Shown: piece after piece, positions 22,149-34,180 of the stretch | Position numbering within the stretch: the first letter of the stretch is position 1 | Layout: each line of letters starts with the position of its first letter | From: Otatea glauca | Taxonomy: Eukaryota; Streptophyta; Magnoliopsida; Poales; Poaceae | NCBI GenBank assembly: GCA_036346275.1 | Contig: CM070721.1 | Location: 3,980,452-4,044,451 of the forward strand | Length of the DNA: 64,000 nucleotides | Reading direction: 5' to 3' | The notes under the pieces: generated by a model | Told to the model about the DNA's origin: nothing | Databases searched by the model: none | Seen by the model: only the letters and a program-made list of their open reading frames with translations | Made by a program: the position numbers and the translations under genes

Positions 22149-23342
22149 GTCTCCTGCCTCCGGCGGCGGGAGTAGCAAACAAGCAAATTTTAATGGCAGC
22201 TAAGATCACTAAGTATAGGGTGGGTCGACGAAGCCGTACAGAGGTCTATAGTCTACTTATGGGGACGCGCCCAGGTTTACGAAACATAATCGAGATTGAA
22301 ATTCAAACATCCGGCGGCACCAATTTATCGTAAAAATCGTCAAAAATTAAAGGATTTCGAAATCAAACAGTTTAATTTTTTTTAAAAAAATCGAAAATCA
22401 ACAGACAAATTGAAATTTTCTTGTAGCCGATTTTTTTGAGCGATTTTCATCGATTTTCGACTGATTTACGTGACATAAATTTTTTTTGAACTTTTTAATT
22501 TAATCGGTTTACCAACGATTTAGGGTTTTTAAACCGACTTGGTACGGTCGATTTTATTAACCTTGAACGTGCCACATCGAACATAATAATAATTAGTATG
22601 ATTGCAGTAACCCCTAGATGGGTAGTAAGAGCAAGTACAATGAAACCACCTTAACTTACTTTTAGTATGTATATATCAGTTTTGTCCTATTTAGAAGAGT
22701 GAGAAAAGATGAAAGCGAAGAGAGCTAGCTCTTATTTAGTAGCAAGCATCGCACGGAAACATAGGTGTTACCGTTGGCTAAAAGCCGGTGTCGTTGTTAT
22801 GTAAGATGGTTTTATTGCTTACTCTAGAGACAGTCTTTAGAGATAATTATTGTACAAACTGATTTTATTATTTACTCTAAATGATATGGATAAGGGAGAG
22901 AGTAAGTAGTGAGTTTTATTATTATACTCGGTCTAAATGGTACTCATAGTCCTAGGGCAGCCTACTTTAACTGTATACATGGATTAAGAAAGGTGCGAGT
23001 ATACGATTAAAAAAGACACCAAAGAGAATGACTAAAATATCTTTTTATTAAGGGCTTTGTAACTATGAAAGACTAGTTTGTGCGGTAAATGATTGGGAAC
23101 GTAAAGAAATTAAATAGGACAAGAAGAGAAAAGTAGCATTAAAAATCCTTACATGACTTATAATTTTCAGTCAGAGTGCAAACCAAATACGCCTTATAAA
23201 AATTGACAGGACGAGGATTACTCAAAGTACAATTTAGACCACTATATTTTATATGAATATATTCATCAAAACATATAGAAATATTGTATTATAGAAATAT
23301 TTTTATAACTAATCTAATGATACTCTCACCTATCACAAATAA
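22149..23342. other. Intergenic sequence with a 'cgaaaatcga' repeat and MITE-like sequence
   Basis: Upstream of membrane-protein gene 1. From 22290 to 22590 it repeats CGATTTTC/GAAAATCG words like 7385-8760. From about 22625 to 22960 a GAGCAAGTACAATG start and AT-rich interior look like a degenerate MITE, but I could not define matching ends. No gene was found. Confidence 0.3.
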
Positions 23343-25450
23343 GGGTGTGTTTGGTTCAAGGGCAAGTCCTGAATGGGATAGGGCGATCCCTGTTTTTTCA
23401 CTCATCCGGGCGTTTGGTTGGATGGATTGGGTGGATGAGGTCATCCAAGAAAGTAGCATATTTTGTAAAGATTCTGGATGAACCTTCCCGATCAATTTGC
23501 CCGAACGAGGCCATCCCTGTTCGCCCATGACCCTTCGCCCGGATCAGGTCATCCACCTCAGCGTCCGTGAGTCCTCGGCTCGGCCACCCCCATGAAAAAT
23601 CCTCTCGCCTCCCAGGTTCCTCTTCCCCGCCCTCCGCTCCCCGCTCCTCCTCTTGCCTCCCAAGCTCTTCTCCGCCGAGGAGGGCAGGCCACCGGCAACC
23701 AGGGCACGGAGCTGAGGAGGGCACAGCGCACGGGGCCAAGGAGGGCACTACGCACGGGACGGAGGATTTGACGGCGGTTCGGCACGGGTGAGGAGGGCAC
23801 AGTGCCGACGAAGAGGGCTCGGCGGCAATGATCTGCAACATCTCCTCTGCATTTTGCTATACTTCCTCTGCATCCGCTATGAATTTCTCCCCCCAAAATC
23901 GGAAGGTATAAACCCTAATCTCTAGTGTTCATTTCTCTCAGCCCACTTGAGAAATTTGGCACCATTTTTCTGGTTAGTCTGATTTGGGCTGTACTAGTAT
24001 TTGAAAATGGATTGTCAACATGAGTGAATTTCATACTCCACATTTTCGGGAAAAAAGAAACTTTTTTGCATTGACTTAGCTTTAAATCTGCATGATCTTC
24101 ATGTATTGCTTCAGATGGTCAAATGACAGAAATCATGTCTCACAATGTTATTGCAAAACAAGAACTTCGAATCCATAGGAATTTGCAGGGTCTTGGATGC
24201 TAATAGTATTATTGTTGTCACTATCATGTTGTATATGTTATCATTTGTATGGATGGTTCATATCAGGAATCTTATACCTTTGCTTAAGCATATTTTCCAC
24301 TGCCTTTTGATCTGATAGTCTCAATTGATTGGAAAAGGCCTGTGTGTCCTCATAGCTTGTATTACAAAAATACTCTTTATTATGATGTACTAAACATGTG
24401 TGCCATGCCACCGAAGATAGATAATGATTCTTGTTTGAGTTAGAGGCCAAAGGATAGCATCGATATCGTCAAACTTGTTTAGAGATTGGACTGGATTCAG
24501 TAATGGTTAGTTTGTTACAGAGTCATTTTCTGGAGTTTATCAATCCTTGCTAGTGTCATAGTTTAGGTCATATACTACTTTAACGTATCTCATTTTGAGA
24601 TGCCAAGTTACACTGCAATGTCTGAGATATATGCTGATGTTTTTGGAGGGAACTGTATGCTGATGTTATTATCCAGAAAAGTAAAATTTATCCTATGTCC
24701 ATTTATATTTGTGCTACTGTTAGCCTATCTTGAGAGAAGAAAATCCAATTGAATGTAAGGAATAATAGAGCAGTAGCAAACTGTACCCTAATTGCTGGTA
24801 ACATTATGCTCATTTGTTTCCTGCCAGAAGCTTAGTATAGTGCTTGTGCATTGCTGCTATTTAGTTGTGAGCATTGTACACCAATGAAGACGCAGATCTC
24901 CAGCCGCGCCAGGTTCATCCCGAGGCACATGCGTGGCCCGCTGCCGAAGCCCAGGAAGCTGTATGGCTTGAGCATGCTCTGCGAATGGAAGAACTCGTCA
25001 ATATCCTGTTCGTTACCTAGCTAGAGCTCGTGCTGGTTTGACGGTTTACGACGAGCTTACATCGAATCTGCTGGGATCGAACTTGTCCGGGTCGTGGTGG
25101 ATGTAGACCATGTCCAGATTCACCGGTGTGCCCTTCTTGATGTCGTACCCTGCCAATCGAAGCTTCGGTTCACTAACATCGAAATTACTATACGGAGTAC
25201 TCTTGCTACCACATACGGAAAACTAGCTTATCCCATCCATCCACCAAACAAAAAACCGGCTCATCCTATTCATTCTCATCCATCCAACCAAACAAAAAAC
25301 GGCTCATCCCATCCATTCTCATCCATCCAACTAAACAAAAAACTAGCTCATCCCTATCTACCCAACCAAATAGCCACCTGGATGGATCCATCCCATCGAG
25401 GCTGGATGGCCATATCCCATCTAATCTCATCCAGAGATCCAAACGCACCC
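23343..25450. mobile_element. PIF/Harbinger-type non-autonomous element carrying a P450 gene fragment (Pack-type)
   Basis: The left end GGGTGTGTTTGG (23343) and the right end CCAAACGCACCC (to 25450) form a 12-bp terminal inverted repeat with one mismatch. TAA lies on both sides (23340-23342 and 25451-25453), the expected 3-bp TWA target duplication. Subterminal regions at both ends repeat GGATGAG/CTCATCC words. No transposase is present. Inside are a GC-rich block (23540-23830) with a repeated GAGGAGGGCAC word and a clear piece of a cytochrome P450 gene (24878-25149, minus strand). It probably moved using transposase supplied from elsewhere. Confidence 0.7.
24878..25149 (-). pseudogene. Captured cytochrome P450 fragment (two partial exons and an intron)
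   Basis: On the minus strand, 25149-25061 reads YDIKKGTPVNLDMVYIHHDP and then DKFDPSRFD, a P450 PERF-region segment. A 55-bp intron with GTAAGC/ACAG borders follows (25060-25006). From 25005 onward the text includes SFLGFGSGPRMCLGMNLARL, containing the heme-cysteine motif F-x2-G-x-R-x-C-x-G. The wording resembles the CYP85 clan, but I cannot assign a family. Everything upstream (helices A-K) and the C-terminus are missing. The retained intron shows that genomic DNA, not cDNA, was copied. Confidence 0.75.
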
Positions 25451-25453
25451 TAA

Positions 25454-25690
25454 GTGTTTTTTAGACATAAATACAATCAACTTTCGAAAGTTTAATATTA
25501 ATATATTTTTAAACATTTAAATTGGATAAATGAAAATCATATGTGTAGATTTATCTCAAAAATACTTTAACTGTATTATAATTTTATCAAGTTTTATAAA
25601 TATATTAGAACAACAATTAGTGGTAAAAATATATTTTAGTGATCATATTAATGTCCAAAATAATATGTATATGTGACCTGAAAGTATCAT
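25454..25690. mobile_element. Degenerate MITE related to the one at 2494-2752
   Basis: The interior (AAAATCATATGTGTAGAT, ACTTTAACTGTATTATAA, CAACAATTAGTGGTAAAA) follows the same order as the Stowaway-like MITE at 2494-2752. The termini are worn. It abuts the right end of the P450-carrying element. Confidence 0.5.
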
Positions 25691-26760
25691 TTTATAAGTT
25701 GTTAAAATGAAAAAAATGTATGTATTTTTTGTGTATTTTCAACATCTATACCCTTTATAATGCACATAAGCATTCTTTTCTACGTCCACCTCAAATAATG
25801 CACCCCACTAGAGATGGCCCAACCTTCATACACCCAGCGAAACGTCTCCAGAAACTAGCCTCCATCAAAATTAACCTCTCAGATCTTTCCTCAGCTTTAC
25901 TCACCCACATCCGATGGCCATTATTTATTGTGTCTAACTCATCCCTGTAGTCCACAACAGATCTCCCCTACCTCCAGCATCATCTCAAGGAAAAGGAAAC
26001 AAATATCCTGGAATTAAGGAAAATGAAACAAACGTTCTAGAGAAGGAAAAGACCATATATTACGTGCTGGGAAAAGAAAATCGAAAGACAGGACACTATA
26101 CTAGTTACTTTAGAGTTCAAACGGGATCAAAAGTAGACCAGGCAGCCACCTTTTGGTTTTGAGTCCACACGTGGACACGTATTTACCACGTGTTGTGCTC
26201 AGCTTCTCGGTTCAAAATTTGAAATAAAGGTTCAACTTGTTCTTTTGCACCGGCCGGCAGCGCACATCCCGACAGGTGACCCAGCTGGCCATATTTGCAA
26301 TTATGAGCTTTCGGTTTTTGTTTTAGCCCTTCGGCGTCTGAAACTTTTTCTTTTTATCGAAATCAAATTACAAATTTAATACTTTTTTATCACGAAACAA
26401 TCAAAAGGTAATATGCATTCTACTATGGTGAACTGCAACAGGTCCACCTGCTATGATATAAGAGCGTGGTAGATCCATGTGTCATGATCCATCTGCTATA
26501 GTAGATCGGAAAGAAGCTATATTTGTATTTTCGTTCCGATAGAGATCGAATTTTTAAAAAAACAATTGACCAAAGGGCCACGAAAGAGCCAAGTTTTATG
26601 CAATTGTGTGGTGCCAGCTCTGGCGTGGACTCGCATCCTCGATCTGATCTAATGGCCGGCCTCAGCTTCCAGGCTGCTCGATCTCTACGCTCCCCATTTG
26701 TCCAGCAACACACTCAAGTCTCAACGACGAGGCATGCCAATGATGTTAGAGGCAACTAGA
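25691..26760. other. Intergenic sequence, no gene recognised
   Basis: AT-rich with no supported coding sequence. Around 26405-26510 the words 'ctgctat' and 'tagatcc' recur in a loose inverted arrangement. The minus-strand open frame at 26423-26713 and the plus-strand frame at 26523-26759 overlap this area and have no recognisable domain. Confidence 0.3.
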
Positions 26761-26761
26761 A

Positions 26762-27195
26762 ATTTATGCGCTGCGTGCCACGTCGCGGGCGCTGCTTTCC
26801 ACGCGAGAAAATCGATAAAACGCGCGACTGACGCTCCACACACGAGTAAATCGAGAAAATGCGCGAAAATGATAAAAAAAATAAGGCTTTACTTTTCGCA
26901 AAAGGGTTTAAACGTAATGCTCGAAAACCGGAAAAAGGACATAAATGCGATGCATATTTTTTTTAAAAAAAAGAAGCGGGTTTTTTCTTACAAAAAGGAT
27001 CTAAACGTAATTTCGATTTTCCTGAAAAGGACCCGAGCGCTATTCTTAAAAACGCTAAAAGGGCATGGACGTAATATGTAATCTTTTTTCGGGAAAATGA
27101 TCGGATCGTAATTTTTTTTCTCAAAAAAGACTTATCTGTAATTTTTTTTAAAGAATTCAGAGCGAAAAAAATTTGATCGGCTCGGCACGAGTCCC
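26762..27195 (+). repeat. 'Phrase' repeat family, copy 1
   Basis: It opens with GCGTGCCACGTCGCGGGCG, then CGAGAAAATCGATAAAACGC. Next come spaced units built on AAAAGGa(t/c)C(t/c)AAACGTAAT plus an A/T-run (26906, 26995, 27100). It closes with GGCTCGGCACGAG...CCCGGCTC. The module at 27025-27078 (AAAGGACCCGAGCGC, then AAAAACGC, then GTAATAT) is also in copies 2 and 3. It abuts the truncated leader of copia copy C. No protein is encoded. Confidence 0.65.
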
Positions 27196-27199
27196 TCCC

Positions 27200-28985
27200 G
27201 GCTCAAAGCGTTTAGGATAGGTATGCATCTACCGCTCAGATCAGATTATGTTTGCGCCACGTGGCAAGAAGCTACAACGACATTAAGCAAACAAGACGCA
27301 TGAAGCAATTTTGCAACTAGAAAAAGAAAGAGGCCGTCGCCCGCTTCACAAGACGGCGCGACGACACCGCCGCAAGACGCATGAAGCCCTCATTGTCAAG
27401 ATTCTCCGCCGGCCAAGATGAAGCCGCGCCACCACCGCCACCAACAAGACGGTCGCCGGCGGCGCCACCTTCACCTGCACGACGGCGGAGCCGCAAGACG
27501 GAGCATCGCGACGCTGCCGCTCGTCCGCCGCTGGCTATTGCTATCCCGCCGCCGCCGCCGCTTTGAACCCGTGACTGGTTGCCGGCCAAGAAGCTACCGA
27601 CGGTCGCCACGCCCGGCCCAGACGCACCGCATCCCAGCAGCAGATCGCCGCGCCGCGACGGCAACGGCCTCGCCGCCTGGGCCAAGACGGCGCCGGCCGG
27701 CTCGCCGGACGCCGCGCGGACTCGCAGCCGCCGCCGCCGGCCGGGCCAGCACGCCCGGTCTTGTCCTCGCAGAGCTATCGACGGCCGGCTCGCGCAGACG
27801 CTGCATTTCGGCCTTGAGCACCGCTAAGTGCGCCAAGGGTCGTCCAAGATGAAGCCATCGCGGCGTACATCCGGTCGCAGCCCACCGCGGACGCCGAATC
27901 GGGCCGCCGCAGTACTTGAAGCCACCACCGCTGGAAGCGACGGCGCCCGCCGCCGCCTCGGCTCGCGCCCGGCAAGAAGCCGCGGTTTTCCTGCAAGAAG
28001 AAGCCCGAAGCCGCCTCAGCCACCGCCGCGCCAAGACGGCGGCCCACGCCACGCCGCAGAAGACTCGCCGCGAGCACCGCCGCTTCGGCCCGGCCCGCAG
28101 ATCGACTCGCCTCGCTGCGCCAATCACCGTCAAGGCCGCAGCGGCAGCTCGCTCGCCCGCCGGCCCGGGCCTGGCCGACGGCGCCTGGTCCGAGGCATCC
28201 GCCGCTCGGCTTCCGCCCGCGATCACTGCCGCCGAGGCGCGACACGGCCGCTTCCGCTGCCACGCCCTTGGCCTGCAGACGCTTGCGGCGCTCACAAGAC
28301 GGCGCATCGACCGCCGCAAGACGGCCACTCTTTACGCTTCGACCTCGCCATCGGGCCACGCCGCTGCACGGTTGCCGCGTATCATTGCCATCGCCTGCTC
28401 CGCAAGCCTGGCTGGCGACAAGACGCCGCACTGCGCCCTCTGGCCTCGCGATCGCTGGCGCCAGACTGGCTCGCAGCTGCGTTTAGGCGCCGCTACGTGG
28501 CGCCACAGATCGCTCGCAGCCTGCTCCCGCCTCCCGCCGCTCGCCGCCACCACTGCCGCAGCTCACGCCGCCGCCCACCGCCGCCTGTGTGGCGTTTTTT
28601 CCGACACGCTCAAGTCGCAGCCTCTCAGGCACGCTGAGATGAATGGCGGCTAGGGTTGGAACCCTAGCCGGGTTATTTCTTGCGTAACGAATGGGCCGAA
28701 GCCCAAGAGGCCACGGAAGAAGAAAGTGGCCCAAAGGCCACTCTAAAAAAAAAAGAAGAAAAGAAAGAAAAGAAAAAGGAAAAATTGCTAGAAAAATTTG
28801 AAAAAATTGCGTAAAATTTTGAAAATTGCCGTAAAATCAAGAAGATTTATTTGGCTCTGCTTTTAATTTTTCTTGCTTTATTTCTCTGCTTTATGAATAT
28901 TCTTTATGAATTTTGAATCTATTGCTTTATTTAAGATATTGCAATGCATAGCAATTTATTTTCTCAGACTTTATGCTTTTTGCAA
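27200..28985 (+). other. GC-rich leader of copia copy C
   Basis: It is GC-rich and low in complexity, with recurring CAAGACGGCG and AAGAAGCC words, then an A-rich tract at 28741-28790 and an AT-rich end. The distal part (ATTGCGTAAAATTTTG onward) matches the end of copy B's leader well, while the GC-rich part has diverged strongly. The long Arg/Ala/Pro-rich frames on both strands (for example 27594-28431 minus and 27828-28653 plus) look like by-products of composition and show no domain. Confidence 0.55.
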
Positions 28986-28999
28986 CCATTTTCTATCGA

Positions 29000-29235
29000 T
29001 TACACGCAGAATCTAAACCGTAATTTTGAAATCATGAATCGTGAATCGTGAGTTTGAAGAATCGCCCCGCACTACGTAACTACCTCACTTGGGCATCGGA
29101 AGTGAAGATAGTTCTTTGGGGCAAGAAGCTCCGGTCGCGATTGGTCTAGGTCCTCGCAGGACGCCAAACCTACCATCGAGCGTAATCGATCAAACAATGC
29201 ACCGCCGCTTAAATGCATGAATCGCATTTTTGCTT
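29000..29235 (+). pseudogene. Copia copy C gag remnant and deletion junction
   Basis: The start of gag (YLTWASEVKIVLW-like text near 29080-29125) matches copy B. After GAGCGTAATCGATCAA (to about 29193) the sequence jumps through about 30 bp of unmatched DNA to the AT-rich gag-pol junction. The zinc knuckle is therefore absent. Confidence 0.7.
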
Positions 29236-29429
29236 TTAGATTATGGTTGTTAGCATTTTTTTTCCTTTGAATAATGAATAGTAAGCTCTAGAAGAGCATA
29301 CTTCTCATATGAATAAATATGCAATTTATTCTTTATTCCAAGATTCTTTCATTTACAAGCAATATTTGAATTATTTTGCCTCGCTTGATTAGAATTATAT
29401 TTCTTTTATCTAGAAATCGTAGCGCCTAA

Positions 29430-30845
29430 ATGGAAGAGATATGCATTGTTGATAGTGGCACAACAAATACCATCTTAAGAGAGTCTAAGTATTTCCAATG
29501 ATCACGAAGAACGCTGAAAAGATTACTACGATCGCAGAAGCGACTCATATGTAATCGGCTCAGAAGAGCCACTATTATATTGCCTATGGGTACAACTTTG
29601 GTAATTGAAGAAGCCCTTTTGTACTCGAATCAACGCGCACTCTCTTAAGCTTTAAAGACATCCGCGCCAATGGTTTTCACGTAGAAACCAATGAAGAAAA
29701 TGGCAAAGAATACTTGTGCATTGTGAAGCACGCGGATGTGGAAAAATGGTATTAGAAAAATGTCCTCATATGAATGGGTTGTACTACACGAATATTCATG
29801 CACCAAGTGTATACTTCCTTGAAGACTGCTTTTAGAAGCTCAATTATTTTCTTTATGGCATGGTAGATTAGGTCATCCCGGTCTTAGAATGATGAGAAAT
29901 ATAGTGAACAACTCACGTGGTCATGGCATAAATGTTAAAAATTTCCGAATCATGAAGATTTTGTGTGCCTCGCATGTGCCACCGGAAATTAATAACTAGA
30001 CCCTCTGTCATGAAAGTGCAAAGTGAAATCCTCGCATTCCCGAACGCATCCAGGGGATATTTGCGGTCCGATTCAGCCTGTCGCCGGCCGCTTCGATACT
30101 TTATGGTGCTCATCGATGCTTCCTCAAATGGTCGCATGTATGCTTGTTGTCAACAAGAAACCATGCTTTTGCAAAGTCGATCTCGCAGATCATAAGAATT
30201 AAGAACGCTTTCCTCGATCATCGCGTGAAGTCCATTAGAATGGACAATGCCGAGAATTTACTTCAAAGGCATTTGATGATTATTGCACAAAGAACAGGAT
30301 AGCGATTGAGCACTGCATCGCACGCTCATACGCAGAATCGGACTAGCGAAGCACTAATAAAGAGGATTAAGTTCATTGCCGACCGCTTTTGCAGAGTTGT
30401 AACTTGCCCAACACTTGTTGGGGACACGCAGCCCCGCACGCGCAAAGACTTATCAATTTGCATCGCCGGCCTACAACATCCATTCCCCATGCAACTTGTG
30501 CACGGATCATCCCAAGATCTCCCATCTTAGAAAATTTGGGTGTATGGTATATGTACCTATACCACCCTCATGATCGCAATGGGCCCTCTCCGCAAGTCCA
30601 GGATATACGCTGGTTATGAGAGTGCATCCATAATCGTATTTAGAACCCATGATCGAGATTTGCATATGACCTGGTCACGATTGCATCTTTGACGAGGATC
30701 GCTTCCGTCATTAGGGGAGGAAATCAACCTTTGATGAAAATGCCGGAAATCATATGGCATTCCACCGATCCCGCACATGACCCTCGCACTAATGAAGCAA
30801 ATCAAGAAGTCCGTAAGATAATTGATTTGCGAATTTAGCAAATGA
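29430..30845 (+). pseudogene. Copia copy C protease and integrase remnants
   Basis: Protease text (MEEICIVDSGTTNTILRESK) begins at 29430 and is frameshifted soon after. The integrase zinc motif (LWHGRLGHPGLRMM) is near 29858. Core fragments follow (FMVLIDASSNGRMY near 30100; ALIKRIKFIADRF near 30350). Many single-base losses relative to B break every frame. Confidence 0.75.
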
Positions 30846-31409
30846 ACCGCTGATCATTTTTGTGATCCAAGGGCGTGGTTAAGTCGCATGTACCCGCAAG
30901 GAATGCACCAGAGAGGGTGGAAATACCAAAGAAAATAGAAGGTATCCTCAACCTGCTCAGAGGCCTCAAAGAAAAAGAACAGCAACTGCTCCTCAAACCC
31001 AAAGTACCCGAGACGCCCGAGAAAATCAAGCAGAGGACTTACCACAACCAATCACGAAAATGCCCCAAGGAAAGAAGGGGAGCCGCTTGAGACTGCACGG
31101 AAAGAAGCCAACAGAAAGGCAATTCCTGCACTTGAATCTTCCACGCAGAAGTCACGGAAATAATGTGCGCACACATAGGTGATGAAAGCTAAAGGAACTT
31201 GCTCTCGCGATAGGGAAAAGCAAATAAGAGCAAGTAGAAGTGCATGAAGCACCCCATGAAGAAATGGCCATAAACTTTGTAATAACAGAGAATCCTCAAT
31301 AGAGCAACACCAACGTTGATGCATACTTTGCAAAGAAGATTGCCTCGATCATTGATCATGATCCCGAGCCGCGCATCTCGCAGAGTGCAAGAAAAGGCTA
31401 GATTGGGAA

Positions 31410-32960
31410 AATGGAAAAGGCAATCACTGCTGAAGTTAGTCTCTCCAACAAGAGAGAGGTGTTTGCTCAGATGCCGCACACCTCCCCATATAAACCCCGA
31501 GGTCACAAATGGGTCTTTGTTCTAAGAGGAATGAAAACAACGGTTGTAAGGTACAAAGCAAGGCTTGTAGCTCAAGGTTTCACTCAACGCCCCGGAGTTG
31601 ATTATGAAGAAACCTATTCTCCGGTCATGGGAGGAATTACCTTTAGATATTTGATCTCAATGGCAACCAACTTGAAGTTGAGAATGAAGCTAATGGATGT
31701 TGTCACAAAGATACTCAGATGGAAACTTGATTCGAGATATACATGAAAGTACCTAAGGAATTCCTATCCCAACCAAGATGGAGCAAATAGAAACCCGATG
31801 CAGTGTGAAATTGGAGAAATCACCGTATAATTTGAAAATCCAGAAGAATGTGGTACAATCGCTGAATGACTTTCTCGCAAGAAAGGCTACACAAACAAAT
31901 AAGATTGTCCATGTGTGTTTATACAATGATCCCGAATGGATTCTCAGATAATCTCCGCCTATGTAGATGACTTGAACATCATTGGGACGGATGAAGAAAT
32001 TGAAGAGGCATGCTCATACTTGAAGTCCGAGTTTGAAATGAAAGATTTGGGTAAAACCAAGTTTTGTTTAGGCTTGCACTTGAACATGTCCAAGGAGGAA
32101 TCTTGGTACACCAATCAACCTACACGCAGAAAGTGTTGGAAAGATTTAACTTTGAAAATCATATCCTCCGCAAAGACTCCAATGGCTCAAGGTCACCCAA
32201 GCGCACTCTAGACCCATATGCACCTAGAGAAGAGGGGAGGAAGTCCCGGGAGCAGACTCCCATATTTGAGTGCAATAGGAGCGCCATGTACCTTGCGAAT
32301 AGCACTAGACCTGACATTGCGTCACGTGAACTTGCTAGCTCTGACAAAGGCGTAACCCACCAAAAGGCATTGGAAAGGGATCAAGGACATCTTTCGCTAC
32401 CTCCAAGGAAGCAAAGACCTCTGTCCTGTTCTTTAGAAGAAATAATGAATTGAATTTGGTTGGCTATGCCGATGTCGGGTATTTATCGACCAAGATATCG
32501 GCAAGTCCCAAACCGGCTATGTTTTCCTATGTGGAGGAACAGCAATTTCTTGGAAGTCGTCTAAGCGCACTCTTGTCTCGACGTCGACAAACCACTCGTA
32601 AATCATCGCTTGTATGAAGCATCACGTGAATGTGCATGGCTCAAGAATGGTTCACCACATCCGTAAGTCATGTGGTTTGAACATTGAGCAAACTCCCACA
32701 ATAATTTATGAAGATAATGCACTTGTGTTGCCCAAGCACGATGGGTTATGTGAAGAGCAATCTCACGAAGCATATCAACCCCAAGTTATTCTATGCTCAT
32801 GAATTGCATAAGATGAACGAGATTAAGATATTGCATACTAAGTCATGTGAAAATCTTGCAGATTTGTTCACTAAATCACTCCCAAAGATCTACCTTTGAA
32901 AGGTGCGTGAAAGGAATTGGGATGATGAGACTTAGAGAAGTGCAGATTTGTGGGGAGATA
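31410..32960 (+). pseudogene. Copia copy C reverse transcriptase and RNase H remnants
   Basis: It includes YKARLVAQGFTQRPGVDYEE (31550-31610), the AYVDDLNIIGTDEE box near 31955, and the stretch after the box that copy B has lost. RNase H text follows (VGYADVGYLS near 32460, ENLADLFTKSLP near 32850). It is not functional. It is useful as evidence that the gap in B at 19132 is a deletion. Confidence 0.78.
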
Positions 32961-33184
32961 TTTCACATACTCCCACATGAATCTCGAGCATGAATTATGA
33001 ATACCCAACATGAATCTCAAGATTAGCAATTGAAGTTGGGTGAATTGTACTTTTTCCTTAGCAAGTTTTTCATGAAGTTTTCTTGCATAAGGTTTTAACG
33101 AGGCAATTCGTGCAACATAGTAAGCGATGCTATGTGCTCTTTCTCCAAGTATTTTTCCCACTCGGGTTTTTTCGAGTTTTAATG

Positions 33185-34180
33185 GTATGATATGATTATA
33201 CAGCTATTGGCAGCTGAGTCGAAAATCTTGAACAATACTAGCTTTGACTGATCATGCTAAGGACAGGAACAAGTACCAAGCTCAGGCTCAGCGGGCCTCG
33301 TCAGGAGACACAAGGGATGCAGAGGAGGCGTGCAAGAAACAGGGGATCGCAGTGGACTGCCTCGAAACCCGTATTCCAGTTCTGAATTACCGCTTTATGC
33401 GAAACGATAACTTTTTTTTAGCCTCTCTTACTTTATTTTATACAAATCTATCTTAAACGAAATTGTAAATCTAGTTCTCTTTTCGCCGTTAAAAAAAAGC
33501 TGCTTCCCACTCCAGAACAAGGTTGCAAAATTCGGCGAAATTTCAAAAATCTCACTCGAGATTTCAAATTTAAGTGGGGGACGGTGTGACGCCCCACCTT
33601 ACCTGACCATACCAAATCCAGCGAAAAACATCATAGAACAGAGTGTGCTAGGATCAGCTAAGAAAAACAATACATGTGCATGTAGATATTTCTACTATAT
33701 AGTATACGGGGATTTATTTTTGTAGTATTATCTTAGGTTTGGCTATGATGATCTCTACATCGTTCGCTTATTTATTATAATATTACTCTAGTGCCTCCCT
33801 CTTGAGGGTCTTTTATTTCGTCAGGTTTTAGTCGTCTACTCCCTCATATTCATAGCCCTCCACAGTAACCTCAGTATCACAATATTAATTCATAGCGTCA
33901 TGAATATCACCCTATACCTCGTATGGCTTTGTGGACTCAATAGGTTCTATAAACGAATAAAGAAAGCAAGGTTGAGTACGCCAAATACTCAGTGAGCCGC
34001 GAAAAATTTATGTATGATTTTATATATATATTTATATTTTTTCGGCCACTAGCCATAATTCTAAAGTAGCTCTTTACACAAAGTATCTATCCCTTTACCC
34101 ATTTGATAGAAAAAAGTCAGGTTTTAACTTTTAAATCTACTGACGACAGAGCGACGTGGGATCTTACAACCTGTGTTAGA
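33185..34180. repeat. Mixed repeat remnants, including a possible LTR piece
   Basis: Unrelated DNA begins at 33185. A 70-codon frame at 33244-33456 (KYQAQAQRASSGDTRDAEEA) is not recognised. A GAAATTT-rich edge near 33530-33575 resembles the ends of the 1.4-kb AT-rich family. TGTGACGCCCC at 33585 and, read on the minus strand, TGTAAGATCCCACG at 34178-34165 look like opposing LTR-type termini. Between them lies GGTTGAGTACGCC...ACTCAGTGAGCC, like the motif near 6450. The boundaries are speculative. Confidence 0.3.

Larger units (their letters stand above)
27200..33184 (+). mobile_element. Copia copy C: truncated member of the same family, no LTRs
   Basis: It aligns by eye with copia copy B from the leader through RNase H and the 3' untranslated region, in the same orientation. 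No LTR precedes the leader, where the phrase repeat lies instead. On the right, homology to B stops at GAGTTTTAATG (33184), about 43 bp before the expected LTR. Most of gag is deleted at the join near 29192-29225, corresponding to about 15456-16305 of B. Numerous small indels have destroyed all frames. Confidence 0.82.

Noticed and set aside
27317..28735. Long overlapping open frames on both strands (up to 269 codons)
   Set aside because: Same reason, in the leader of copia copy C. It sits directly before gag text and shares no conserved protein with copy B's leader.
33244..33456. 70-codon frame KYQAQAQRASSGDTRDAEEA..., considered as an exon remnant
   Set aside because: No family recognised, and it lies among repeat fragments. 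Mentioned only within the repeat entry.
33585..34178. Complete minus-strand solo LTR
   Set aside because: TGTAAG...GTCACA-type ends are suggestive, but I found no target duplication and the interior does not align convincingly with another LTR here.
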